Positions 1 through 8,056 of a DNA stretch of 25,045 nucleotides are shown here, piece after piece. The DNA comes from Chara braunii (Eukaryota > Streptophyta > Charophyceae > Charales > Characeae): positions 807,410 to 832,454 of the forward strand of contig BFEA01000618.1 of assembly GCA_003427395.1 (NCBI GenBank), in the 5' to 3' direction. Position 1 is the first letter of the stretch. Every line of letters begins with the position of its first letter. Both the position numbers and the translations under genes were made by a program. Below the pieces are notes generated by a model, which saw only the letters and a list, made by a program, of their open reading frames with translations, was not told the origin of the DNA and did not search any database.

Positions 1-4
1 CACG

Positions 5-219
5 GATCTGAGGCTGGGAAACTGACCAACAGATCATTTTAGGGGAAAATCATTTTCGAGAAAATACTGAGAAGACCATTGATTGGGTCACTGATCTGAG
101 CCTTGCTGACTGACCAGCAGGTCATTTACGAGAAATATCATTTTCGAGAAAATACTGAGAAGACCCTTGATTGGGTCACTGATCTGAGCCTTGCGGACTG
201 GACAGCAAATCATTTTCGG
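5..219. repeat. 88-bp tandem repeat, about 2.4 copies
   Basis: Units begin with GATCTGAG at 5, 93 and 181, a constant period of 88. Units 1 and 2 share an identical block containing CATTTTCGAGAAAATACTGA and end in TTGATTGGGTCACT. Unit 3 breaks off near 219, and a weaker echo (GCCCTGATTGG) follows near 251. The array lies downstream of the integrase of the minus-strand gypsy element, so it could be a 3' untranslated or LTR repeat of that element or an independent minisatellite; the window edge hides the answer. Confidence 0.85.
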
Positions 220-449
220 AAAAAGTCGTACTCAAGCAGTCATTAAAAAGAGCCCTGATTGGCGCCTTGCTCTCTGCCATAAGAAAACTAACGTTCCCTC
301 TTTGGCGGCTTCCCCGCTCTTCTGATTGCGCGGAGGAGAGCTGATCCGAAGGGACCGGAGAGAGGATTGAACATTCCTGCGTGACACGACCGAGATTACT
401 GTGAAAATTTTGCGAAGGAAAAGATCTTAAAATGGCCTGTGGTTAAGGA
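220..449. other. Stretch downstream of gypsy integrase, no gene seen
   Basis: This segment lies beyond the last readable integrase codons of the minus-strand gypsy element. I see no chromodomain, no clear polypurine tract and no LTR terminus. It may be degraded integrase C-terminus or 3' untranslated region of the element. Confidence 0.4.
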
Positions 450-1229
450 TTAAGAGTGATCTTGCTGAAAGGGATAACCCTGCTGGTCGCTGAGGACCTC
501 GGAAGCGGGCGTGGCGAAGTGACAGGCGCCGTAGCCCATGGCTTCAGCGAACGGTAGGTAGCCCCTCCCCGGGTTTCCTCTCAGCGTGTCATTAGCTGCT
601 AGATTGGGTCGTAGGGTGGTCTCAATCGTGCGATTTGCATTTCCCGCGAGTCCATTGGACTCGGAGATATGCGGAGTTGTGTGTTGGAGAGTGACACCTC
701 TATATGTCAATAGGTACTCTACTCCAGCCTTGAATTCAAACCCATTGTCGGTTAATATTTCTTCTGTATCTAGATGGGTATTGAGGTATCGGTCGATGCA
801 GGTAGCTATTTCCAAAGCCTTACGCGTCTTGCACGGATGGACTTCTATATATTTCGAAAAATTATCAATTAAAACTAATAAAATTGAATATTCGCAATGG
901 TTAGGGCCAGGTGGCACGTCAATATCTATCATATCCATGTTGACACGTTGAAAAGGACGCTCTACTTATGTCGGAATTATAGTGTTTGGTCCTTGAATCG
1001 GCGCTCGTTCTGCCGCACAGACAAGACAATTACCGACCGTATGTTCGACATCTGCACAAATATTAGACCAGAACCATCGATTTTGAATGGTAGTTACTTT
1101 TGTGACACGCGTCACAAAGTGAGCGGCCTGCTCCTCGTGAGCAAATCGGGTCCAATCAGGGTGTGGAACCGTCAACCATAATCCTGATCTGTCTGTTTTA
1201 CGTTTTTTTCTAGATGGTCGTTGATCCAT
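450..1229 (-). pseudogene. Gypsy integrase, broken (in-frame stop, catalytic Glu lost)
   Basis: Integrase inserts the element's cDNA into host DNA. The N-terminal zinc-binding module reads at 1229-969: two histidines (AHEEQAAH), then NCLVC, giving an HHCC finger. The core follows in the same frame after one TAA stop at 966-968: IDIDVPP carries the first Asp, LIDNFSKY the usual strand, and LTDNGFEF the second Asp. The third catalytic residue normally sits in an NGxxERxNR motif; here the segment reads NGLAGNANR and the Glu codon is GGA (Gly) at 642-644. The C-terminal end continues through PFAEAMGYGACHFATPAS and stops at 450. A chromodomain is not visible. With one stop and a missing catalytic Glu, the protein cannot be active. 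Confidence 0.92.
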
Positions 1230-1633
1230 CGCTAGTCCCGAGATCTCTTAGTTGCCAGACGTCTGTTATGCTTCATGTGGCTATCCTGTGATTCGCCAGG
1301 TAATTTTGTCAACATGATTTTATCCGTCCAGATTTCCGCTCATCGGAATTTGTCGGGTCCGTCAGTTCGGGCAGCTTCAAATTGAGCGTGCGTAGGAAGC
1401 TTATTTGTACAACACAGAGGGCACTTTCATTCTTTACTAACTGTTCGATATCGAATACATGCGCCATGTGCGCGAGTGATGCACGTGGGGCAGTCTACCC
1501 AATCAACAAACCGAGACTTATGTGGGTAAAAATCCACTCTGTAAACTCGTGAAATGCACGTGCAGAAATAACATAATTTATCTACAAGATCCCAGAAAAG
1601 GACGGGTCAGGGATTTGAGAAGGGGTGGAATGA
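1230..1633 (-). other. RNase H to integrase spacer of the gypsy element
   Basis: In gypsy polyproteins this interval holds the tether between RNase H and the integrase zinc finger. Reading the minus strand gives only broken fragments with several stops. One fragment contains DCPTCITRAH (about 1482-1453), which might be a relic of a zinc-binding region. Nothing else was recognised. Confidence 0.5.
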
Positions 1634-2391
1634 TCAGGGAGAGAAGAGGGGGCAGCCATCGCTCCTGAGTGAAGATTCAAACCTTCTAAGGGATCTCCAC
1701 CTCACCATACTTGGGCTCGCCACTTTGTTCTGGATCGTTCCACGACACGAGGTCACTTCTTTACTTGCAGGGACTCTAGCAGGCCGATGCAGACGTGTCA
1801 GTCCGTCGACGTCTCCGTGTCGTTCGTGCTGTCCGTGGCGAATGTCGAATTCCATGATTTGCAACACAGTAGCCCATCGTCCCATTCCTAAGTAATCCTT
1901 CGACTTCTTCAGGGTCAGTAATGGCTCGTGATCGGTAACCAAGGTGAACTTTCGACTGTATAAGTACGCTCGGAAATGACTGATTCCCCACAAGGCAGCA
2001 AAGTATTCCTCGACTGGCGCACAGTAGTTCCTCTTGCAGTCAGGTACAGTCTGCGAACCATATTCTACCACGTATTCCAGTTCATCTGGTCCCACCTGGG
2101 CCAAGATCGCCGAGATCGCCTCAGGCTGTCAATCGGTGATGAGAATAAAGAACTTTTATGGGTCCGACCTTATAAGGATAGGGGCCGAAATCAGAGTCGC
2201 CTTGAGTTCTCGAAGTGCTTGATCGCACTAGGAGTCGAGACCAACGACTGATCGTTTTTCAGCAGATTCGTGAGGGGTCCCGCAATTGCCGCAAATCCCT
2301 TGATAAACCTTCGGTAATACGAGGCTAGCCCCAAAAACGTGCGAACTTGCGTAAGTGACGTGGGCACTGGCACGTCCCTCACAACTTTCAC
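1634..2391 (-). pseudogene. Gypsy RT connection plus RNase H, broken
   Basis: The segment at 2391-2191 begins VRDVPVPTSLTQVRTFLGLA and continues SYYRRFIKGFAAIAGPLTNLL, the highly conserved connection between RT thumb and RNase H in gypsy elements. After a frame change the RNase H domain follows: LKATLISAPILI, then an ITD (first Asp), EEYFAALWGISHFR (Glu), LVTDHEPLLTLK (Asp) and HGDVDGLTRL (final Asp, equivalent to the usual ADALSR box). Thus all four catalytic acidic positions appear present. At least two in-frame stops occur between about 2160 and 2120. RNase H would remove the RNA template during reverse transcription. Confidence 0.92.
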
Positions 2392-2431
2392 CTTTTGGGT
2401 TTCGACTGCAATCTCTTATCAATAACCATAG

Positions 2432-2557
2432 GCCCAGAAAGGAGATCTTCGTCAGGAAGTGATGACATTTCTTGAGAGCAACCTTGAAACCTACGTCTTT
2501 GAACGCATGCAATGTCCACTCAATGTGTTGTACGTGCCCTTCGTAGGTGCTTAAGTA
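2432..2557 (-). pseudogene. Gypsy RT thumb segment, downstream of insertion
   Basis: Translation from 2557 gives YLSTYEGHVQHIEWTLHAF, then a segment ending ISFLG. This is the gypsy RT motif that normally follows the YxDD active-site box directly (YSxTxEEH...L..L...G..L...KC.F....I.FLG). Here it is separated from YxDD by about 2.1 kb of foreign sequence. After ISFLG the frame shifts before resuming in the connection domain at 2391. Confidence 0.88.
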
Positions 2558-2704
2558 CCATATTATTGACTTATTAGGTTTCCTAAAGTAATTGATACTA
2601 GATAGGATAACAAAAAAAAAAAACGAGTGTAGATGTATTCCATTAACAAAGTCATAGCTTCGTCCTAAGTTTGATATAAAATGCAAAATAAAAATTGAAG
2701 TAAT

Positions 2705-2814
2705 AAAGTTGAAACCTGGGCTGCCAGCCGGGCCGCCCAGGTCACCCTATTTTCCCGGACGGCCTGGTCGTGCAAGAACCAGGGAAACAAGGCAAAAAAA
2801 AAAAAAAAAAAAAA
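2705..2814 (+). repeat. GC-rich short A-tailed repeat, copy 1 (SINE-like)
   Basis: A GC-rich body (CTGGGCTGCCAGCCGGGCCG and following) runs through CCCGGACGGCCTGGTCGTGC to AAGAACCAGGGAAACAAGGC, followed by an A run of about 22. It contrasts with the AT-rich surroundings. A related copy lies inverted at 3017-3106 and a diverged one at 5640-5740. The body plus A tail suggests a retroposed short element, but no tRNA, 5S or 7SL resemblance was recognised. Confidence 0.6.
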
Positions 2815-2822
2815 AACTATGG

Positions 2823-2905
2823 CTGGTTTTTTATTTTTTTACTAGGCTACTAGAGTGGCCCGGGGTCACTTGCCCGGCCGGGCCAAAAAGATAAAAAAAA
2901 TATAT
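2823..2905 (-). repeat. GC-rich short A-tailed repeat, copy 2 (SINE-like)
   Basis: On the minus strand this reads GGCCCGGCCGGGCAAGTGAC, then CCCGGGCCACTCTAGTAGCC, then TAG and an A-rich run. It matches the plus-strand segment at 3115-3175, which reads GGCCCGACCGGTCCAGTGGC and continues to GCCTAG. It is the second body type of the same GC-rich family. Confidence 0.55.
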
Positions 2906-3012
2906 TTTTTACAACTTTATTTTATATTTTAAATTTGGTGAAGAATTTTGATATGAGCCTTAGGCAAAAGTTGTTTAGTTTATTTTTCTACATAACATAG
3001 TATTTTTTCAGA

Positions 3013-3110
3013 TTTTTTGGATTTTTTTTTTTTTGCTGGGACCTTCCCTTGTCCTTGCACGGGCTGGTAACCCGGGACCCGGGCGGCCCGGCTGGTAGCC
3101 TAGTTTTTAT
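3013..3110 (-). repeat. GC-rich short A-tailed repeat, copy 3 (SINE-like)
   Basis: On the minus strand this segment reads CTAGGCTACCAGCCGGGCCG, then CCCGGGTCCCGGGTTACC, then CCCGTGCAAGGACAAGGGAA and an A run (the plus-strand T run after 3020). It aligns with copy 1 at 2713-2814, including the GTGCAAG...AGGGAA end before the tail. Confidence 0.6.
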
Positions 3111-3114
3111 ATTT

Positions 3115-3199
3115 ATTTTATTTTATTTTTGGCCCGACCGGTCCAGTGGCACCGGGCCACTTTGGTTGCCTAGGTTGAAACAAGGCAAAAAAAAAAAAA
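3115..3199 (+). repeat. GC-rich short A-tailed repeat, copy 4 (SINE-like)
   Basis: The body GGCCCGACCGGTCCAGTGGC ... GGGCCACTTTGGTTGCCTAG is followed by GTTGAAACAAGGC and an A run of 13. The terminal GAAACAAGGC(A)n is the same as in copy 1, tying the two body types into one family. Confidence 0.58.
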
Positions 3200-3444
3200 G
3201 TTGTATTTCGAATCGAATAAATTAGAAAAAGGTGCCCGTGTTGCAACCTAAGTGGCTTACACCCCGAAGCTTCATGGTGTCGAAAATGGATCAGGGCTCA
3301 AGTGGTTTACCGAAGTGGCGAGACCAAACAAAATCAATGTTGTAAACGCCATGTATGGTGGAGGTCTTATTTTAACATTTTCGACACTACTTCAACTAAC
3401 TTAATTCCTAATGGAATAGCAGCACTGGAACCTCCGACCGAGTG

Positions 3445-4194
3445 ACGCAAGCAAAATAATGATAATGAATGCGTCAATGCCGACCAGCACATTCTTACCA
3501 CCAACAATAATGAGAAAAACTACGATTTGATTCAACAATTTATGAAGATCATCTCTTTTATTTTCTAACTATTAAATATAGAAATTTTAATCCCACTTTT
3601 TTTAATCATGCAGGAGGAGAATATCCTGTTTTATTTCAACATCTGTTTTGGTTCCTTGGTAGGGATAACCACCTTAGAGAGATCGTTGATTTTTTTTTAT
3701 TTTTATTTTTTTGAGCAAGTTTTTTTGTTTGCCAAACATTTTCCAAGATTTGTCGACAAGTTTGTTCAAGTGATTAATTTGAAATTGAAATTAAATGTAC
3801 GAAGGACATGTATGTTGAAATAGGTCATTTTTTTTTCATTCTTAACATTTTTTGTTGCATTATGCATACAGTGAATCAATTAATTCGTCATGGTAGAGAA
3901 TCAAAACGACGTACGCAACGTACTCGAGCTTTAAATCAATGTCCTCAAAAGCAGGGCATACGTGGCGAGCGAATGCGAATCAGGTTCTAAATAGCATTCA
4001 AGCAAATTAGAAAAGATTGGAAAGTCTGCAAGAGAAGGTGTGTCGCCTTGTGTATTTTGTCCAATGGTTTTCATTTCAAGAAGTAAAACGTGCGCCGTGT
4101 TTGAATTCTGTGGGGGACCACCCTCTAAGACTCGAAGCGCCAATGCATAGCTAGATTGTCACCGATGCATTCATTATCATTATTTTGCTTGCGT
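3445..4194. repeat. 28-bp perfect inverted repeat, 0.7-kb spacing
   Basis: ACGCAAGCAAAATAATGATA... at 3445-3472 is the exact reverse complement of 4167-4194. Similarity continues more weakly on both sides (GAGTGACGC versus GAGTAACGC). The 694-bp interior is AT-rich with short unrecognised ORFs (for example 3608-3823). It could be the termini of a non-autonomous DNA element nested in the larger insertion, or a foldback structure. Confidence 0.75.
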
Positions 4195-4243
4195 TACTCA
4201 ACCAATAATATATATAAGCTTGAAGAAAGCATAGATAGACGAC

Positions 4244-4274
4244 TGGCGGAAGAGGGATGCGAACCCCCAACATG
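4244..4274 (-). other. tRNA 3'-end-like segment (T arm and acceptor strand)
   Basis: On the minus strand the sequence GGGGG-TTCGCAT-CCCTC forms a T stem-loop with one G-U pair and keeps TTC at the loop start. It is followed by a seven-base acceptor strand TTCCGCC and discriminator A. Conserved A58 is replaced by C. No matching 5' acceptor strand (GGCGGAA) or D arm is found upstream, so this is a fragment: a decayed tRNA gene, the B-box half of a tRNA-derived SINE, or, read on the plus strand (starting TGGCGGAAGAGG), a primer-binding site. I cannot assign an amino acid. Confidence 0.5.
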
Positions 4275-4681
4275 CGAATTATGATTCTGTTGTTTTAAAC
4301 AAAAAAAATGTTATTCGTTAAACTTGGTTTTGCTTTTAGCTACTTGCTACCTTTTTCAAGGCAGACCGAACTTGATCTTCTACTAGTAATGTGTAGGCGC
4401 TAAGCTGGATATATGTTAGGAACTCCGCTGAATATCTGACCAAATGACAAATATGTCGGTGCAGACAATCATCAGGGAAGTCATGTGTTTGGCGATCGAA
4501 TTGAATCGAAGTATTCTCGAATATTCAAATCTTGGTACAATAATTCTCCATAATAATACTTAAGTCAAGAGTTAAACTGATAGACCGTAGGTTGAGATGT
4601 TCGTACCTTCTACGACCTTAGTGAGCAATATAACAAAATCATTTGCTGATGTAAATTTTATATTCTGTCGAACGAAAGCCT

Positions 4682-5320
4682 TACCAGAATATCATTTATA
4701 TATACAATCACACAATAACTAATAATGCTTTGCGCCAGTTGCGGTTTTTGTACGAAGTTTTCGAATGCCATGTTCATTGCTCGTTGAAACGTAACTTGTG
4801 CATTGCAAATACCCATCGGGCATCAAATCCATTGCCAAGTCCCTTAAAAAAGGACGAAGATCGTTTTTGGGCGGTCTTCCTTTTTTACGAGAAGGTGATG
4901 CAAGCCATGGTGGACATCAAACGTGCTAAAAAAGCGCGCACAACTAATATCATTTAGTAGCTCATCAATCCGAGGAAGAGGGTAAACATCTTTAATCGTG
5001 ATATCGTTTAGTTTTCAATAGTCAATACAGATCTGAATTCCGCCTGTCTTCTTTGGTACAATCACCACTGGAAACGACCAAGGCCCAATTGCGGGTTCAA
5101 TGTACCCATTAGCTTCAAACTCCTTGACTCTCTAGAACGCGGCAAGTCGTTGCACCGGGGAGTATCGATATGGAGTGCAACTAATCGGCGGATGGTTCCC
5201 CGTAATAATTTCATGCTCAATTACATTCGTCATACCGATGTCGTGATCATGCGTGCTCAATATTACAGTGTATCCATGCAATACATCTTTCAAAAGCTTC
5301 TCTATTTCTTCGGGAACATG
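4682..5320 (-). pseudogene. Gypsy reverse transcriptase, fingers/palm, inactivated
   Basis: RT copies element RNA into DNA. Translation from about 5314 shows EEIEKLL, then VIEHEIITGNHPPI, NGYIEPAIGPWSFPVVIVPK, KKTGGIQICIDY, the KLND..I.D.YPLPRIDELL motif, FSTFDVHHG (first catalytic Asp), CPMGICNAQVTFQRAMN and finally YCVIVYINDILV at 4717-4682. The active-site box is normally YxDD; here it reads YIND because codon 4694-4696 is AAT (Asn). Several in-frame stops interrupt it, including ones between the PVQRLAAF and EFEANGYIEP segments and after CIDY. The downstream thumb is displaced to 2557 by the insertion. The region is recognisable over more than 200 residues but non-functional. Confidence 0.93.
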
Positions 5321-5432
5321 AGATAGGACTATGACTGTAGGAGTAGTATCGAAAACATCGAGTCGAATTTCAGGTCAATCAGGGTCTAGCGAATGTATTT
5401 CTTCTACGATGGAAAATATTTAACTGTTAGCT

Positions 5433-5615
5433 CTAACTGAGAACACAGTGGCAAGCATTTGTGACTCCGTGGGACATCATTTCAGTTTCCTTTCCTTCTG
5501 TATCAATATTTGGATTAGTGGTACTCGACGCAATTTTCAATCCCGTTGGTTCCGCTCTCTCTTCCATCAGGTCTGGAACGTCACTAATTGTTGCATCCGC
5601 ATCTTCCTTAAACAA
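5433..5615 (-). CDS. ORF in gypsy protease-RT linker
   Basis: A 60-residue open frame rich in Glu, Asp and Thr sits immediately upstream (in element orientation) of the RT fragment. It has no recognised motif. Its position and acidic, low-complexity character fit the poorly conserved linker between protease and RT; it is not expected to be a separate gene. Confidence 0.3.
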   Translation of the reverse strand: MFKEDADATISDVPDLMEERAEPTGLKIASSTTNPNIDTEGKETEMMSHGVTNACHCVLS

Positions 5616-5639
5616 CCGGTACCTTACCCCAGCTATGCA

Positions 5640-5740
5640 GTCCGACCCTTTAGGGCCGGTATGCCAAACCTATCGTACCTGGAGGTATCAATAGCCGGAC
5701 AGGTCAAGCCTAGAAGAACCAGTAAAAAAAAAAAAAAAAC
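5640..5740 (+). repeat. GC-rich short A-tailed repeat, copy 5 (diverged)
   Basis: The segment contains AAACCT...ACCTGGAGGT, then GCCGGACAGGTCAAGCCTAG and AAGAACCAGT, followed by an A run of about 16 (5724-5739). It aligns with copy 1 across the CCGGAC...GGTC...GC..AAGAACCAG stretch. It lies inside the gypsy element, opposite in strand, so it probably inserted later. Confidence 0.45.
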
Positions 5741-6841
5741 ACTAGTGACAAGAATGCAGTTGGATACATTACGGGAAGTGGTAGTGAGGGCATGCTCTCA
5801 ATGAGGGCGTGAGAATCTAGAAAGTAGAAGAAAACAAAAAACAAAAGGAAAAAAAAAATGAAACGTCCAGTGTTGTCAAGATCTTGAAAGCAAAAGGAAA
5901 CACAAATAAAGGAAATGCTATTTTGGCCCGGAAACGGGGCTGAATACATCCTCTGATGTGCCAGTTGGACTGTTGCCCTCGACAAGGGGATCTGCACTTA
6001 TCACGGAAACGCCCTACCTCGGTGGCAGAGAAATCTAAAGAAAGGAAACGATAAAACAAAAAAAATGAAACAAACGAGAGAACGGACTTCACCGATATAG
6101 TTGTGAGATACACCATGCAAAGATACCAAGTCACCACGGCCTCTAGAAGTACCTTTCCCGACATCAGGGAAGTCCACAAAGTATTTTTTTTTTGTTTTTT
6201 TTTTTAATCCCGTTTTTCACCCGCTTTCGCTGTGACTGGACGTTCACTGCAACAACCCCCGTCCGACACAGCGCGTTAACGACCGAGTCAGAGAAATATA
6301 GTTGGGCGAGGTACTGGTGGTTTGATCAAACCTACCATTGTGTCTTTTATGAGCAAAGGTCGAGGCAAAGAGGCGGAAAGATCGAGATATTGCGTAATCT
6401 GCGGGTATCTCATTCGGAGAGAAAGTGTCCCCTCGTACAAACTTTGAGGGGCTCCAAAAGGTCAACCATATCTGCTATCTGTAGTATTGGTTCTTCAAGG
6501 AAAGAGACCACAGGGATTCAAGTCTTTGAAAGAGTGAGAAAGGCCAACGAAGGGGAGGGAGAAGAGTTAGACTTAGTACTCTCAATATTCAAACAGAAGG
6601 AACGGGCAGTTCGTGGAACCATCTTGAATTCCTCCCTGCCCTTCTTTACAAAGAGTCGAACCAACTCACTCCACTCCGTTTCAGTTGGCATATGATCCAA
6701 AAGCTTCGCGTAATCCCTCTCATTGTATTCACCTTCATGAAAAGAGAGAGATTCTCTGTCGCTTTCTTTCGACGAGTCATCCTTGTTTTTTTTCAATCTC
6801 GTCTCCTGTGTCCCTCCTACCGATACTGCTTTATCTACCAT
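5741..6841 (-). other. Degraded gypsy protease-RT linker with A/T-rich insertions
   Basis: Between protease and RT the minus strand carries an open frame at 6841-6518 (107 residues, charged, with NERDYAKLLDHMPTETEWSE) and another at 6465-6244 with FSPNEIPADYAISRSFR. Their position between the two enzymes suggests linker coding sequence, though I do not recognise a family. The stretch 5815-6075 is A-rich, and 6183-6206 is an interrupted T run; these may mark further small insertions. Confidence 0.45.
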
Positions 6842-6924
6842 CCCCTATGGTTTTCTTCAGTGGACGCATGAAAATGCGCAAGGGAACGGTCTGTGGTTTT
6901 CCTCCAATGTGGGTAAGAATTAGT

Positions 6925-7239
6925 TGTTTAGAGTTGTAGCCCAAGGCAATCCTAGTAGTACAGAATACGATTGCACATCAATTACAAACGCATGTACTAA
7001 CACATGCACTCGCCTAACCTTGATTGCCACATTTTCAATCTCCCTACGATGTTCATGGTTTCTTCATCAGCCGAGATATAAGTGTCCTTCTCTGATAGGG
7101 GGAGAATGGAGTTTAATCGTCTGGTCTTTCAAACCATGTCAAGTGACAGTGACACGACGGATGATCCGGTATCGACTAAGGCATTGGACGACTTTCCCCA
7201 CACCTCACAATCACATTTCGCACTCTTTCATAGTATTGG
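6925..7239 (-). pseudogene. Gypsy aspartic protease, broken
   Basis: The retroviral-type protease cleaves the Gag-Pol polyprotein. On the minus strand ALVDTGSSVVSLSLDMV contains the active-site DTG at 7173-7165. About 70 residues later, after a frame change, IKVRRVHVLVHAFVIDV runs into LLGLPWATTL (LLGLPW at 6958-6941), the standard C-terminal hydrophobic-G strand. Two stops lie between the upstream linker ORF and the DTG, and one follows SLSLDMV. The DTG triad itself is intact. Confidence 0.85.
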
Positions 7240-7638
7240 TCAAACACGGGCGAAGTGATCTTTTTCCGCACACACAATTGTTGCCCCACGGGTGGCCTGG
7301 GACACTTCCTGTCTATTCATAGGGTCGATAGTAGCTATGGGATTGGACAGGGAAGGTGCTGGTTCTGCCATCTCCTTTTTTTTCTTTAGCATTCTTTGGA
7401 CACGCTGGTATGTGAATCGCTTCTGATTCTTTTGACATTGTTGAAGGAGTTTATCGTTTGCATTATTTGAGATGGTTAGGAGATGACCAACGGGAACAGG
7501 GACTCTAATATCTAATATTTTTAATGTTTGCAAGTCATCGATCTCTCCTGTCCGAAACTGAGGACCGGGTTCCGATTCTTGTTCCGCCCATTCAAGCTCA
7601 TCTTTACCAGGCCGAATAGCTGCAATCAACCCAACCAA
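7240..7638 (-). CDS. Gypsy gag-protease linker ORF
   Basis: This 132-residue frame lies between the CCHC nucleocapsid and the protease and is in the same frame as the DTG motif. It has a conserved-looking stretch VPVPVGHLLTISNNANDKLL followed by a basic segment, similar in style to the short helical motif preceding protease in many gypsy Gag-Pol proteins. That comparison is from general knowledge of the family. The first codon is not a true start, since this is internal to a polyprotein. Confidence 0.6.
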   Translation of the reverse strand: MVGLIAAIRPGKDELEWAEQESEPGPQFRTGEIDDLQTLKILDIRVPVPVGHLLTISNNANDKLLQQCQKNQKRFTYQRVQRMLKKKKEMAEPAPSLSNPIATIDPMNRQEVSQATRGATIVCAEKDHFARV

Positions 7639-7687
7639 CTTGAGGTACTCGGTCGGATCGATGACATCTGCAGCTTCAAAGGAAACC

Positions 7688-8056
7688 CTAGAAGTCGGTC
7701 GACACAGTCATTTCTGTAGGCACAGGAGAAAGGGAACTATTTTCTCGTTCTCCTGTTCCTTCGAGTAGCGTAGCTACCCGTCCCTGATTAATGGCTACAG
7801 GCGCGGCCGCAAGAGGGGGTTGATTCCGCTTCGGAAGGGGGCAATTCCGGGCGAAGTGTCTGGGCTGCTTGCAGTTATAACACTCCACTCTACCTGGAAG
7901 AACAATAGCTTGGTGAGGTACAAGGGGAGCAGGGAGAGTAACTTGTGTCGGCATTGGAGGGGCAGGCAATAAAGGGTACGAAGGAGAAGGAGTAGTGCGT
8001 GGTGTTTTTGAGCTCACACTCATCAATTCCCGCAATACTTGCTCTAATTGATCCAT
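7688..8056 (-). pseudogene. Gypsy gag C-terminus with CCHC zinc knuckle
   Basis: The nucleocapsid part of Gag binds element RNA. The knuckle CYNCKQPRHFARNC at 7882-7841 fits C-x2-C-x4-H-x4-C exactly, though the usual Gly before His is Arg. It is preceded by a Pro-rich linker and followed by a basic patch. The upstream gag frame (8322-8044) is shifted relative to this one near 8057, so gag is broken here. Confidence 0.88.

Larger units (their letters stand above)
2561..4681. mobile_element. 2.1-kb insertion splitting the gypsy RT
   Basis: Gypsy RT coding stops after YINDILV (4682) and resumes at YLSTYEGH (2557), two motifs that are adjacent in intact elements. The pentamer TACCA occurs at both edges (2556-2560 and 4682-4686), a candidate 5-bp target-site duplication. 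The edges show neither terminal inverted repeats nor obvious TG...CA LTR ends, and the frame does not close perfectly, so boundaries are provisional. The interior is AT-rich with GC-rich A-tailed islands, an inverted repeat and a tRNA-like segment, but no recognised protein. It may be several nested insertions rather than one. Confidence 0.7.

Noticed and set aside
5-219. CRISPR array
   Set aside because: The 88-bp units are contiguous with no unique spacers, and the context is eukaryotic.
586-951. Plus-strand 121-residue ORF across the integrase region
   Set aside because: It is the antisense shadow of the minus-strand integrase, whose motifs are clear.
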